Source: Martelella mediterranea (GTDB taxonomy: Bacteria; Pseudomonadota; Alphaproteobacteria; Rhizobiales; Rhizobiaceae). Taken from it: a stretch of DNA of 64,000 nucleotides. The stretch spans positions 62,001 through 126,000 of the forward strand of contig PVUG01000001.1 in assembly GCA_003001975.1 (NCBI GenBank). The letters are read 5' to 3'. Positions 36,258 through 44,797 of the stretch are shown here, in pieces. A model generated the notes under the pieces. That model saw only the letters and a list, made by a program, of their open reading frames with translations, was not told the origin of the DNA and did no database searches. The stretch's first letter is position 1; every line of letters starts with the position of its first letter. The position numbers and the translations under genes were made by a program.

Positions 36258-37079
36258 ATGGTAAATCAGCGGCCGGTTGCCCCGGTCACGCCTGCAGCCG
36301 GGTATATCGGCGGCAAGCGCATCCTCTCGAAAACCGTCATCCGGAAGATCAACGCGATCAAGCATGACGGCTACGCCGAGCCGTTCGTCGGCATGGGTGG
36401 CGTGTTCCTGCGTCGCGATCGCCAGCCGAAGACGGAGGTGATCAACGATATCAGCGGCGACGTCGCCAACTTCTTCCGCATCCTGCAGCGGCAATTTCCG
36501 CAGTTCATGGACACGCTCCGCTTCCAGATCGCCGGCCGTCGCGAATTCGAACGGCTTATGAAGACCGACCCCACCACGCTGACCGATCTCGAACGCGCCG
36601 CCCGCTTCCTCTACCTTCAGCGCCTCGCCTTCGGCGGCAAGGTCGCGGGCCGAAACTTCGGCGTCAGCAAGACCACCGGCGCCCGCTTCAACCTCGTCAA
36701 GCTCGCCTCGACGCTGGAGGACATCCACGAGCGCCTTTCCGGCGTCGTCATCGAATGCCTGCCCTGGCAGGACTTCATTCGCCGCTATGACCGGCCGGGC
36801 ATGCTGTTCTACCTCGACCCGCCCTACTGGGGAAACGAGGCGGACTATGGCGCGGGTATCTTCGGCCGGGAGGATTTCGAGGAGATGGCGGAGGCCTTAA
36901 CCGGCCTTCAAGGCACCTTCATCCTGTCCTTAAACGCCGTTCAAGGCGTCTTCGAAACCTTCTCTCGGTTCAACATCGAGGAGGTCGACTGCACCTATTC
37001 GATCTCAGAGGGGAATGGGAAGGGCGTGAAGGAAGTCCTCATCACACCAGCAAAGGATTTGCGCGCGGCGGCCGAATAA
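36258..37079 (+). CDS. D12-class DNA N6-adenine methyltransferase (orphan)
   Basis: Dam-like methylase of 273 residues. It has the N-terminal AAGYIGGKRILSKTV (the Y-x-GGK SAM loop), YAEPFVGMGGVFLRRDR (motif I), VINDISGDVANFF and MLFYLDPPYWGNEADYGAG with the DPPY catalytic motif IV. No restriction endonuclease or mobility gene is adjacent, and the type differs from the cell-cycle methylase CcrM. Such stand-alone D12 enzymes are common in prophages and islands. Codon use resembles the host, so transfer is not recent or came from a related genome. The recognition sequence is unknown. Confidence 0.88.
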   Translation: MVNQRPVAPVTPAAGYIGGKRILSKTVIRKINAIKHDGYAEPFVGMGGVFLRRDRQPKTEVINDISGDVANFFRILQRQFPQFMDTLRFQIAGRREFERLMKTDPTTLTDLERAARFLYLQRLAFGGKVAGRNFGVSKTTGARFNLVKLASTLEDIHERLSGVVIECLPWQDFIRRYDRPGMLFYLDPPYWGNEADYGAGIFGREDFEEMAEALTGLQGTFILSLNAVQGVFETFSRFNIEEVDCTYSISEGNGKGVKEVLITPAKDLRAAAE

Positions 37080-37187
37080 GCAGGCCGCGAGCGAAACTCT
37101 TTCACGTGCGGCCGCCGGAAGCACTCCGATTGCTCGTCTTCGGCCACCACGAGAGCGATGGTCCGGTCATCAACAAAGGAGACCGAC

Positions 37188-37406
37188 ATGAGTGACAACA
37201 AGATCGCCATCACCCAGATCATCAAGGCGATGCAGCGCGACGCCGAAGACATCATGAACCAGATCGACCTCGCCGCCGAGGACATCGGCCAGGGCCGCCG
37301 CAACAGCGCCATCGGCGCTCTCGCCCCGGTCGACGCCACGATCGAGCGCCTCGCCTCGCTGCTGGCGGCGGCACGGGCTATTCATCGGGTGGCGGCGATG
37401 GATTGA
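37188..37406 (+). CDS. Small helical hypothetical protein downstream of the methylase
   Basis: A 72-residue protein of unknown function, MSDNKIAITQIIKAMQRDAED onward, predicted almost wholly helical. It ends ASLLAAARAIHRVAAMD. AAAGGAG lies 7 nt upstream of the ATG at 37188-37190, supporting translation. It is 108 bp after the D12 methylase on the same strand and is closed by the terminator at 37414. It is probably part of the same accessory unit. Confidence 0.68.
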   Translation: MSDNKIAITQIIKAMQRDAEDIMNQIDLAAEDIGQGRRNSAIGALAPVDATIERLASLLAAARAIHRVAAMD

Positions 37407-37413
37407 AAGCAAA

Positions 37414-37441
37414 AAGCCCGCCTCGGATTGGGGCGGGCTCT
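37414..37441. terminator. Hairpin terminator between convergent small genes
   Basis: AGCCCGCC, a 9-nt loop and GGCGGGCT, with AAAAA on the left and CTTGTT on the right. The A run gives a U tract for the leftward zinc-ribbon gene; the rightward tract is weak. Confidence 0.75.
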
Positions 37442-37459
37442 TGTTCGATGAGGCTCGCT

Positions 37460-37687
37460 CTATCGCGGCCTCATCGCCTCCGTAATTTTGGGAATGCCGA
37501 TCCAGCTACCCCGTTGGCCACACCTGAGGCATCTCGGCTTCAAGCGCGTCACCAGCTTCTCTGGCGAAACATGATCGAGGTTCACCGGAACGTTTATTCG
37601 TTTGCAGGGCCAACAGGTGGCGTAGTAGCTGTGATACTTGCGGTCGACGCCAATCGTCGAACAGTCGATCTCTTCTTTTCGCGGCAC
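37460..37687 (-). CDS. Small four-cysteine zinc-ribbon candidate
   Basis: A 75-residue protein whose central and C-terminal parts carry two CxxC pairs: ATCWPCKRINVPVNL and RCLRCGQRGSWIGIP, 30 residues apart, a typical zinc-ribbon spacing. Start is GTG at 37687 (AGGAG 6 nt upstream); a GTG at 37705 lacks a site. It is convergent with the 72-residue gene. Not a family I recognise; nucleic-acid binding would be the default guess. Confidence 0.65.
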   Translation of the reverse strand: MPRKEEIDCSTIGVDRKYHSYYATCWPCKRINVPVNLDHVSPEKLVTRLKPRCLRCGQRGSWIGIPKITEAMRPR

Positions 37688-37786
37688 GGCGAACTCCTGG
37701 TTCACCCTTGATGTTGTTTTATCTGCCGCTTCGATCTGATGGCTGTTTCAGGTTATCTTGGTCAAGAAGATATGGAGGTGAGCGAA

Positions 37787-38521
37787 ATGCAGTTGGCGAT
37801 CTGGCAGGAGGTGCTCCCTTTTCTAGGCACACTTGGGTTGACGGTAGCCGCCGCAATACTGGCGGCCTATAACCTCTTCAAGTGGCTCGGGGTGAAATGG
37901 ATAGAAGGTAAATTTGAGAGACAGTTGGAAGCTTATCGGTCCGAGCAATCACGCGAGTTGGAACGCTTGAGGCATCGGATCAACAGCGTGTTCGACCGAA
38001 CGATTCGCCTCCACAGCAGAGAGTTTGAGGTCCTTCCCGACCTTTGGGGAAAGCTTGTGACCGCCCATGATGCCGTGGCTTGGTGCATCTCGCCCTTGCA
38101 AGAGTCACATAACATTCATGCCCTCGACGACGAAGCACTTGCCGAGGTTCTTGAGAAGACCGGATTTATGGAGTTCCAAAAAAAAGCGATAGTGAACGAA
38201 TCCGATTCATTTGAGCGTGAGAGACAGTTCCACGAAACCGCGCACCTTCATGCGCTGAGGAAAGCGCAAAAACACGTGGGCAACTTCGCGACCGCCCTCA
38301 AAAGAGATGGTATTTTTGTGCTGCCTGACATTCGGTCGGACATGGACCGGATGCTCGAATTAGCAACTGAAGCACTGCAAGAGCACGAAATGAACGCTCA
38401 GTTCGGCTCAGACTATCAGGAGAAATACAAACACTTTGATAGGGAGGCCGCAGGCTTATTCAAGAGAATAGAAACCGCTGTTTCGAATAGGCTATGGGAC
38501 GCTACAAAAACGGCGGTTTGA
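37787..38521 (+). CDS. Membrane-anchored coiled-coil protein of unknown function
   Basis: A 244-residue protein. The N-terminal membrane helix (about 8-32, LPFLGTLGLTVAAAILAAYNLFKWL) is followed by a charged coiled coil (FERQLEAYRSEQSRELERLRHRI). A helical domain begins FDRTIRLHSREFEVLPDLWGKL, which I recall from hypothetical proteins of genomic islands. GGAGGT lies 7 nt before ATG 37787-37789, better than the upstream in-frame starts. It is richer in A+T than its core-genome neighbours. No enzymatic motif is visible. It sits next to tRNA-Leu in the accessory block. Confidence 0.8.
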   Translation: MQLAIWQEVLPFLGTLGLTVAAAILAAYNLFKWLGVKWIEGKFERQLEAYRSEQSRELERLRHRINSVFDRTIRLHSREFEVLPDLWGKLVTAHDAVAWCISPLQESHNIHALDDEALAEVLEKTGFMEFQKKAIVNESDSFERERQFHETAHLHALRKAQKHVGNFATALKRDGIFVLPDIRSDMDRMLELATEALQEHEMNAQFGSDYQEKYKHFDREAAGLFKRIETAVSNRLWDATKTAV

Positions 38522-38564
38522 CAAACACAAAATGCTGCCACCCGAACTTGCGCGCCGCGCCATC

Positions 38565-38642
38565 CGATTTTGCGCGCTACAATTGCTGCAAAACCAGCTG
38601 TCAAAATTGCAAAACCGCGCGTCACGCTACAATTATTGCAAT
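38565..38642. repeat. Imperfect direct repeat upstream of tRNA-Leu
   Basis: GCGCTACAATTGCTGCAAAA is followed about 50 bp later by ACGCTACAATTATTGCAATT: 15 of the first 18 positions agree. CAAAATTGCAAAACCGCGCG lies between them. It sits in the gap before the tRNA and could be a small iteron-like or regulator-binding array. Confidence 0.4.
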
Positions 38643-38680
38643 TATATCAACTAGATAACGAATTCTAGCTGAATGATTTT

Positions 38681-38765
38681 TGGTGCGCGTGGAGGGACTC
38701 GAACCCCCACACCTTGCGGCGGCAGGACCTAAACCTGCTGCGTCTACCAATTCCGCCACACGCGC
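38681..38765 (-). tRNA. tRNA-Leu (anticodon UAG)
   Basis: Reading the minus strand, GCGCGTG pairs with CACGCGC. Anticodon stem GCAGG/CCTGC encloses TTTAGGT with anticodon TAG. There is a long variable arm, GGGGTTCGAGTCCC T-arm and encoded CCA at 38681-38683. Confidence 0.96.
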
Positions 38766-39129
38766 TTAAAACCGATCAGAAACCGGCTCGGTCCTCTTAG
38801 GCGAGCCGGCGGCTGGATGCAACACGCTTTCCCGTCGTTTTTTTTCAATAGATATTTCACAGCACCGCGGCAGGCCCCTGCACGATGGATGAGAACCTGC
38901 AGACCGGCGCAGACGATGAATACAGGCTGCCCTGAAGCGTTTCAGAAAGAATGCGCGGAACCGGGTCACGATGGCGGCAACATGTCAGACGTCCGCTGCA
39001 TAAACGGAACGGGGCGAATACGAAATCGCCCCGAAAAACCACCTATGGTTGATTAAATTGCTGCTTCTTTGACATCAACGCCGTTTGTTCGCTGTCGGAG
39101 CCGATATCGATTGCAAGACCAATTCCACG
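38766..39129. other. 364-bp gap, no supported gene; hairpin at 39011-39032
   Basis: No frame with a credible start or protein signature. GGGGCGA-n8-TCGCCCC at 39011-39032 is the only strong structure. It is followed by GAAAAA on the plus strand, so it is not a standard plus-strand terminator. Confidence 0.45.
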
Positions 39130-39408
39130 TCAGTCTTCATCATCATCGTCGTTTTCGGATTCGAAGCGATTCTTGACATCATCGATGATCATCATCAGCG
39201 CCTCCCTTTTCGATTGGCATGCGTTTTCACGTCCAAAACGTTCAATAAATTCAGAATGTTCAGTGGTAATCACCGTCGACAGGCTGGTCAGCCCGCGATC
39301 CTTGAAACTGCGCCGGAAGTTCCGCATGTAGCGGTTCCAGGCGGCACGCTCCTCCTCCGAACGTCCCGACGATTTCCGGCCATCATTGTCATTCCCGCTT
39401 TGCCCCAT
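39130..39408 (-). CDS. Small hypothetical protein with acidic tail, possible ribbon-helix-helix
   Basis: A 92-residue protein. The N-terminus is polar and Gly/Ser-rich (MGQSGNDNDGRKSSG). The middle is basic (RNFRRSFKDRGLTSLSTVI). A stretch SKREALMMIIDDVKNRFES looks like the helix pair of a CopG/Arc-type DNA-binding fold, and the tail ends NDDDDED. AGAGGG lies 7 nt upstream of ATG 39406-39408. Upstream is the AT-rich segment. The family is unrecognised, and the DNA-binding reading is weak inference. Confidence 0.55.
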   Translation of the reverse strand: MGQSGNDNDGRKSSGRSEEERAAWNRYMRNFRRSFKDRGLTSLSTVITTEHSEFIERFGRENACQSKREALMMIIDDVKNRFESENDDDDED

Positions 39409-39439
39409 ATCAAACCCTCTCTTGTCGAAAGACCTCACC

Positions 39440-39785
39440 AATCACAGCGAGCATTTCCAATATATACAATTATATATTCAGCTTCGTATAAGTAAACACA
39501 AATAATATTTTTTATTTACTTGTATAATTTGAATATTAAATTGGATAAATATTATTTATTTAAAAACAAAACTCAGAAATACAATTAAACAAAGTTAGAA
39601 AAAACATGCAAATTTCAATTACATGTTTTTAAATGGAACGATAAACATCATATAAACTTTACTTAACGATGAGGAGAACACTCTTTGGATTCTGCATGTC
39701 TATAAATTCCATCTCAGGTTGCATTTCCATATTAGGACTATTTTCCTATTTCGCAACCCGAAATTCAAAAAATAATGCAGAAGAT
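39440..39785. other. AT-rich spacer with an inverted repeat
   Basis: About 345 bp of strongly AT-rich DNA in an otherwise GC-rich window. AAAAACATG (39600-39608) and CATGTTTTT (39622-39630) form a 9-bp stem that would act as a terminator in either direction. A short frame from 39669 has no ribosome site and runs into GC-rich sequence at 39786 without a protein-like pattern. Composition changes sharply at 39786, suggesting a junction of inserted DNA. Confidence 0.6.
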
Positions 39786-39958
39786 CCCGTGCACCGACGT
39801 TCGGCAGCTTGTCGCAGTCATCGCCTCGGACGGGCTGGAGGCTCTTGTCGGATATTCAGGCCTTGAGGCGCCTGTCGGCGGGGCAAAGGCAAAGGAACGG
39901 CTTGCCCGGCAAGATGCAGGGCAAACCGTCACTTCAAATCGTCAGGTGGGAATGCGGA

Positions 39959-40660
39959 TCACCCGGAAACAGCCGGAACGTCGCGATCGACGACGAGGCC
40001 ATCCTGCAGGGTCACGCGGCGGTCCATCCGCTCGGCGATTTCGAGGTTGTGTGTCGCGATCAGGGCGGAAAGGCCGGACTGGCGAACGAGCGCTTCCAGT
40101 GCCTCGAACACATAACCGGCCGTGCCGGGATCAAGATTGCCGGTCGGCTCATCGGCAAGCAGCAGGCTTGGCGCATTGGCGACGGCACGGCCGATGGCAA
40201 CACGTTGCTGCTCGCCGCCGGAAAGCTCCGCCGGACGGTGCTCTGCCCGATGGCCGATCTTGAGATAATCGAGCATCTGGTCGGCACGCTCACCGGCCTC
40301 GCGGGGTGGGAGCCCGGCAATCAGCTGCGGCAGCATGATGTTTTCGCGTGCCGTGAATTCGGGCAGCAGATGATGAAACTGATAGACAAAGCCGACATCA
40401 TTGCGCCGGAAGGTGGTACGCGCATCATCGTCCAGAGATGTCGCTTCACGGCCGTTGAGGAAGACCTCCCCCGAGGTCGGCTTTTCGAGCAGCCCGGCAA
40501 TCTGCAGCAATGTCGACTTGCCCGTGCCCGATGGCGCCACCAGCGCCACCATCTCACCCGGCATGAGCTTGAGCGATGCGCCCTTCAGGATCTGAAGGAC
40601 AGAATCCCCCTGCCCGTATTCATGCACGATCGACTTCAATTCCAGAGACGGATTGGCCAA
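39959..40660 (-). CDS. lolD: Lipoprotein-releasing system ATPase LolD
   Basis: ATPase that powers release of outer-membrane lipoproteins from the inner membrane to LolA. The 233-residue protein has Walker [14 protein letters not shown]-loop [19 protein letters not shown] (the MacB/LolD-type HLLPE signature), [14 protein letters not shown] and [12 protein letters not shown]. Start is TTG at 40660, with GGGAG 6 nt upstream, 12 bp after the LolC/E gene. It is cotranscribed with it. Confidence 0.94.
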   Translation of the reverse strand: MANPSLELKSIVHEYGQGDSVLQILKGASLKLMPGEMVALVAPSGTGKSTLLQIAGLLEKPTSGEVFLNGREATSLDDDARTTFRRNDVGFVYQFHHLLPEFTARENIMLPQLIAGLPPREAGERADQMLDYLKIGHRAEHRPAELSGGEQQRVAIGRAVANAPSLLLADEPTGNLDPGTAGYVFEALEALVRQSGLSALIATHNLEIAERMDRRVTLQDGLVVDRDVPAVSG

Positions 40661-40672
40661 GTTGTTCTCCCG

Positions 40673-41968
40673 CTATTCGTAGCGCAGCGCCTGAACCGGA
40701 TCGAGACGGGAGGCGCGCCACGCCGGAAAGATCGTCGCGATGAATGAAAGCGTCAGTGACATGATGACCACGGTCATTGTCTCGCCGAAACTCATTTCGG
40801 CCGGCAGCGTGGACAGGAAATAAAGCTGCGGATCGAACAGCACCGTTCCGGTCACCCAGGAGAAGAACTCGCGGATCGACTCGATGTTGAGACAAACGAC
40901 AACCCCGAGGAAAACGCCCGCAAGCGTGCCGACAATGCCGATCGCCGCCCCCGTCATGAAGAAGATCCGCATGATAGCGCCCGACGTCGCGCCCATCGTC
41001 CTGAGGATCGCGATATCCGGTCCCTTGTCCTTCACCAGCATGATCAGCCCGGAGATGATGTTGAGCGCGGCAACGATCACGATCAGCGTCAGGATCATGA
41101 ACATGACATTGCGCTCGACTTCCAGCGCGGAAAAGAAGGTGCGGTTGTTCTGCCGCCAGTCGGAGATCAGGATATCCTCATTGGCGGCTTCGCGAACCTT
41201 CGGGATCACAGCATCGACATCGTCCGGATGATCGACGAACACCTCGATGCTCTGCACCGTGTCCCCCGCATTGAAATAGGCCTGGGCCTGGGCAAGCGGC
41301 ATGAAGATGATCGAGGCATCATATTCCGACATGCCGATCTCGAATATGCCGGAAATCGTATAGGCCTTGACGCGCGGATTGACACCAAAGGGGGTCACGT
41401 CCCCTTCCGGCGAAATCATGGTGATCTTGTCGCCGGCAAAAAGTCCGAGCGATTGCGCCATCCGTGAACCGATCAGCACACCATCGCCACTGGTATAACC
41501 GACCATGTCACCTTCGATGATGTTGTCGGAGACGGTGCTGAGGTTCAGCATGTCATCGGGCCGCACGCCACGCACCAGCGCGCCGCTGCCAGCACCCTGC
41601 GCACCGGAAACCAGCGCCTGACCTTCCACCAGCGGAAAGGCAAGGCGCACGCCGTCAACGCCCTCAAGGCGCTGGGTCAGGGCCGCATAATCGGGAAACG
41701 GCTCACCGGCCGGCAGCACGACGATATGGCCGTTGATGCCGAGGATACGGTTGACCAGTTCGCTGCGAAACCCGTTCATCACCGCCATGACGATGATCAG
41801 CGTGGCAACGCCGAGCATGATGCCGAGAAAGGAGAAACCGGCAATCACCGAGATGAAGGCTTCCTTGCGGCGCGACCTCAAATAGCGCCACGCCACCATG
41901 CGTTCGAAGACGGAAAAAGGCTTTGCCCTTGCTGCATCCATTGTCTGGTCGGGTTCGCCCGCGGCCAT
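40673..41968 (-). CDS. lolC: Lipoprotein-releasing system permease LolC/LolE
   Basis: Membrane subunit of the LolCDE exporter, 431 residues. An N-terminal membrane helix (FISVIAGFSFLGIMLGVATLII) is followed by a large periplasmic MacB-like domain. Three C-terminal helices include VKDKGPDIAILRTMGAT, the FtsX-superfamily coupling segment, and the ending PAWRASRLDPVQALRYE. Alphaproteobacteria usually have one hybrid gene (LolF type) in place of separate lolC and lolE, so the symbol is a convenience. GGAG lies 9 nt upstream of the ATG. It lies 13 bp after proS. Confidence 0.93.
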   Translation of the reverse strand: MAAGEPDQTMDAARAKPFSVFERMVAWRYLRSRRKEAFISVIAGFSFLGIMLGVATLIIVMAVMNGFRSELVNRILGINGHIVVLPAGEPFPDYAALTQRLEGVDGVRLAFPLVEGQALVSGAQGAGSGALVRGVRPDDMLNLSTVSDNIIEGDMVGYTSGDGVLIGSRMAQSLGLFAGDKITMISPEGDVTPFGVNPRVKAYTISGIFEIGMSEYDASIIFMPLAQAQAYFNAGDTVQSIEVFVDHPDDVDAVIPKVREAANEDILISDWRQNNRTFFSALEVERNVMFMILTLIVIVAALNIISGLIMLVKDKGPDIAILRTMGATSGAIMRIFFMTGAAIGIVGTLAGVFLGVVVCLNIESIREFFSWVTGTVLFDPQLYFLSTLPAEMSFGETMTVVIMSLTLSFIATIFPAWRASRLDPVQALRYE

Positions 41969-41981
41969 CTGTCGTTACTCC

Positions 41982-43310
41982 TCAGCGCCCGGCTGTCAGC
42001 CTGGCAATCGCGGCATCCACCGACATCGTCTCGCGGGCGCCGGACTTGCGATCCTTGATTTCGACCTCGCCGGCCGCGACACCGCGCGGACCGACCACGA
42101 TCTGGCTCGGCACACCGATCAGATCGGCAGTCGCGAATTTTGCGCCCGCGCGTTCGTCGGTATCGTCATAAAGGACATCGAGACCGGCATTCGCCAGCGC
42201 CTCATAGAGCCGTTCGCTGACAGCGCTGCACCCCTCATCCGACACCTTCATGTTGATGATCACCGCATCAAAGGGGGCGACCGAATCCGGCCATATGATG
42301 CCGTTTTCGTCATGAGAAGCTTCGATGATGGCGGGAACAAGGCGGGTCGGGCCGATGCCGTAGGAGCCCATATGCACGGGATGTTCCTTGCCGTCGGGGC
42401 CCTGCACCACAGCATTCATCGGCTCGGAATATTTGGTGCCGAAATAGAAGATGTGGCCGACCTCGATACCGCGGGCTGAAAGCCGTTCGCCTTCCGGCAA
42501 CGCATCGAAAGTGCCTGCATCATGCATTTCGTCGGTGGCGGCATAAAGCGAAGTCCACTGATCGAAAATGCCCTTCAGCTTTTCGACATTGTCGAAGTCG
42601 AGATCCGCGGCGGGAATATCGAAATTGACGAAATCGCGATGGCAGAACACTTCGGATTCGCCGGTCTCTGCCAGAATGATGAATTCATGGCTGAGATTGC
42701 CGCCGATCGGGCCGGTATCGGCGCGCATCGGGATCGCGCGCAGACCCAGCCGGTCGAAGGTGCGCAGGTAAGCCGCAAACATCTTGCGATAGGAATGTTC
42801 GGCCCCTTCCAGCGTCAGGTCGAAGGAATAGGCATCCTTCATCATGAATTCGCGCGAGCGCATCGTGCCGAAGCGCGGACGGATTTCATCGCGGAACTTC
42901 CACTGAATATGGTAGAGATTAAGCGGCAGCTGCTTGTAGGATTTGACGGAGGAACGGAAGATCTCGGTAATCATCTCCTCGTTGGTGGGGCCGAACAGCA
43001 TGGCGCGGTCCTGCCGGTCGGTGATCCGCAGCATTTCCTTGCCATAGGCCTCGTAGCGCCCGCTTTCGATCCACAGATCGGCCGACTGCATGGTCGGCAT
43101 CAGCAGTTCCACCGCGCCGGAACGGTCCTGTTCCTCACGGATGATGCGGTTGACCTTGTCCAGAACGCGCTTGCCCAGCGGCAGCCAGGAATAGATGCCC
43201 TGCCCGTGCTGACGGATCATGCCGGCGCGCAGCATGAAACGGTGCGAGACAATCTCTGCTTCCTTGGGCGTTTCCTTCAGGATCGGCAGGAAATAACGGG
43301 AAAGACGCAT
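41982..43310 (-). CDS. proS: Prolyl-tRNA synthetase, short alphaproteobacterial form
   Basis: Class II synthetase of 442 residues, [19 protein letters not shown] onward. It has motif 1 [14 protein letters not shown], the motif 2 region [25 protein letters not shown] and motif 3 [16 protein letters not shown], then an anticodon-binding domain. The about 180-residue editing insertion of E. coli ProS is absent, as is normal in this class. It is first in proS-lolC-lolD. Confidence 0.96.
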   Translation of the reverse strand: MRLSRYFLPILKETPKEAEIVSHRFMLRAGMIRQHGQGIYSWLPLGKRVLDKVNRIIREEQDRSGAVELLMPTMQSADLWIESGRYEAYGKEMLRITDRQDRAMLFGPTNEEMITEIFRSSVKSYKQLPLNLYHIQWKFRDEIRPRFGTMRSREFMMKDAYSFDLTLEGAEHSYRKMFAAYLRTFDRLGLRAIPMRADTGPIGGNLSHEFIILAETGESEVFCHRDFVNFDIPAADLDFDNVEKLKGIFDQWTSLYAATDEMHDAGTFDALPEGERLSARGIEVGHIFYFGTKYSEPMNAVVQGPDGKEHPVHMGSYGIGPTRLVPAIIEASHDENGIIWPDSVAPFDAVIINMKVSDEGCSAVSERLYEALANAGLDVLYDDTDERAGAKFATADLIGVPSQIVVGPRGVAAGEVEIKDRKSGARETMSVDAAIARLTAGR

Positions 43311-43556
43311 CTGAGACTACTTCCTTGTCGCCATCCCGGCGGGCCGGGAATCGATTGCATACTGGTTTTATTCCGGCCCTTTTAGCGGCTTCCGCAACAG
43401 AATTAAAGCCGCGAAACAGGCCGGCGGCAGACTGCCCATCAGGGCCGCAACAAAGGGAGATGACAAATGTCAAGCAATTGAAACGTTGCAGAACACAGTA
43501 AAGTGTTTGTCAAACTTAAAAAGTCTTCCGACTGTCGCAAAATTGCAAAATAAGGG

Positions 43557-43585
43557 ATGACAAAGCCCAATCATTGGGCTAGGTT
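43557..43585 (+). promoter_or_regulatory. Sigma-70-like promoter candidate for the sRNA
   Basis: ATGACA (43557-43562), a 17-bp spacer and TAGGTT (43580-43585). The spacer holds the palindrome AGCCCAATCATTGGGCT, which could be an operator. Confidence 0.5.
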
Positions 43586-43591
43586 AAGCCC

Positions 43592-43737
43592 ATAAAACAG
43601 GCAGGGAGCTTAAATTCTTGCCTTTTCTTCGCGGTCAAGTCTTGGGAGGATCGATCCTGGCGCGCTTGTCGCAGCCCCGGAAACGGAACGGATCACGCGA
43701 TACTTGAAAACAAGGCCTCAGGCCTTGTTTTTTTTTG
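43592..43737 (+). ncRNA. Putative trans-acting small RNA between proS and the beta-barrel gene
   Basis: A strong intrinsic terminator (AACAAGGCC, TCA loop, GGCCTTGTT, then a T run to 43736) ends a stretch with no coding frame. A plausible promoter lies about 150 bp upstream. The transcript would be about 146 nt with an unpaired pyrimidine-rich stretch CTTGCCTTTTCTTC able to bind ribosome sites. I recall an alphaproteobacterial sRNA family (alpha-r45) described beside proS and a predicted membrane protein gene (here DUF1467), but I am not certain of the match. Confidence 0.6.
43708..43737 (+). terminator. Intrinsic terminator of the putative sRNA
   Basis: 9-bp stem AACAAGGCC/GGCCTTGTT with a TCA loop and nine consecutive T residues including the stem end. 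It is the strongest terminator in the window not explained by an upstream protein gene. Confidence 0.93.
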
Positions 43738-43877
43738 CAGTTTTGGCAACGGATTCATCTTTTCCGGATTAATACTTTCTTTGCCACGAAACGAGGCTTT
43801 GCCCACGCCGCGTTGACCCCTTTTGCCATTTACCGGAAAACGGCCCGACGACTTCGCGTAAAAGGACAGGACCGGCC

Positions 43878-44498
43878 GTGCCCCGCAACCAGTTTACATC
43901 GATGGCCGCCACGGCAGTGCTGGCCGGCGTCACCGCCCTGCCGGTATCCGCTTATGCTGCCGATCTTTCCGATGCCTTCTACCTCGATCTTTCCGGCGGA
44001 CCCGCGGCCTTCATGCTGCATATGAACGAGGATGCGCTGGATGACCTGATCGCCGACAGCTACTGGGGCATTGATGGCCGGCTGGGCGTTTGCAGCAAGG
44101 GGCCGGTCAATCTTTGCGCCGGGGTGACCGGTTTCACATCGCTCGGCGGCACCACGCAGGAAATCGAGACCCGCACCGGCGGTGGCAAGACCGACACGCA
44201 GTTGAACTCCATCGGTGCCTATGTCGCGGCAAAGGGCAATCTCGGCCTGGTGACGCTTTCGCCCTATGCCGGCTACCGGCAGGTCTATGGCGATGTGACG
44301 GTCGAGAACAATTCCCGCCTCGCGCCGGACAACATCGACAGCGGTGCCTATTACGGCGGGCTTGAGACCAGCATCAAGTTCTTCCTGACCGATCTCGAAC
44401 TCGGCGCGCGTTTCGAATATGGCCGCTCGACCGGCGACAGCGGCACCAAGGATTACGATTACGGCCTCGGCAGCGCCTTCCTGCGCATGCGGTTCTAG
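43878..44498 (+). CDS. Putative small outer-membrane beta-barrel protein
   Basis: A 206-residue exported protein. The signal peptide has a hydrophobic run AATAVLAGVTALPVSAYA and cleavage before ADLSDAFYLDL. Alternating short strands follow (NSIGAYVAAKGNLGLVTLSPYAGYRQVYGDV, LELGARFEYGRS), ending in FLRMRF with a terminal Phe, the BAM signal. Two cysteines in VCSKGPVNLCAG could form a disulfide. GTG 43878 is the start if GGAC upstream counts as a site; ATG 43902 would shorten the signal peptide. The family is not recognised. Confidence 0.72.
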   Translation: MPRNQFTSMAATAVLAGVTALPVSAYAADLSDAFYLDLSGGPAAFMLHMNEDALDDLIADSYWGIDGRLGVCSKGPVNLCAGVTGFTSLGGTTQEIETRTGGGKTDTQLNSIGAYVAAKGNLGLVTLSPYAGYRQVYGDVTVENNSRLAPDNIDSGAYYGGLETSIKFFLTDLELGARFEYGRSTGDSGTKDYDYGLGSAFLRMRF

Positions 44499-44530
44499 AA
44501 CACGTTCCGCTCACCTCAAAAGGTGCCGGA

Positions 44531-44797
44531 TCAGGACGTCCAGAAAAGCGCCGAAAGGTCTTCCAGCCCGTAGCCCGCGACGATCACGACCAGATACCAG
44601 GCGGCGAAGACGAGCGCTGCCACCAGCGAGGTCCAGAAGATCACCCGCCAGGGCCGAAAGCGATGCGGCGCGCTTGCCGTGGTGCCGGGCACGACATCGC
44701 CCTCCTCATCCTGGGTGCGCAGCCCAAAGGGCAGAACCGCAAACAATGTCACCCACCAGATGACGAAATAGACCGCAAACGCGGAAAACAGCGACAA
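44531..44797 (-). CDS. DUF1467 two-helix membrane protein
   Basis: A small inner-membrane protein of 88 residues and unknown role. Start TTG at 44797 (GGAGG 5 nt upstream) gives SLFSAFAVYFVIWWVTLFAV, the first helix, then LPFGLRTQDEEGDVVPGT, the conserved loop of DUF1467. The second helix is WTSLVAALVFAAWYLVVIVAGYGL. Longer in-frame starts add a polar N-terminus absent from the family. It is convergent with the beta-barrel gene. Confidence 0.87.
   Translation of the reverse strand: MSLFSAFAVYFVIWWVTLFAVLPFGLRTQDEEGDVVPGTTASAPHRFRPWRVIFWTSLVAALVFAAWYLVVIVAGYGLEDLSALFWTS

Noticed and set aside
36100-38765. An att direct repeat of the tRNA-Leu 3' end marking an integrated element
   Set aside because: I looked for copies of the T-arm/acceptor sequence near 36.1 kb and on the far side of the tRNA and saw none; no integrase is present.
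39669-39866. A 65-codon frame starting in the AT-rich spacer
   Set aside because: No ribosome site; the sequence loses protein-like character when it crosses into GC-rich DNA at 39786.
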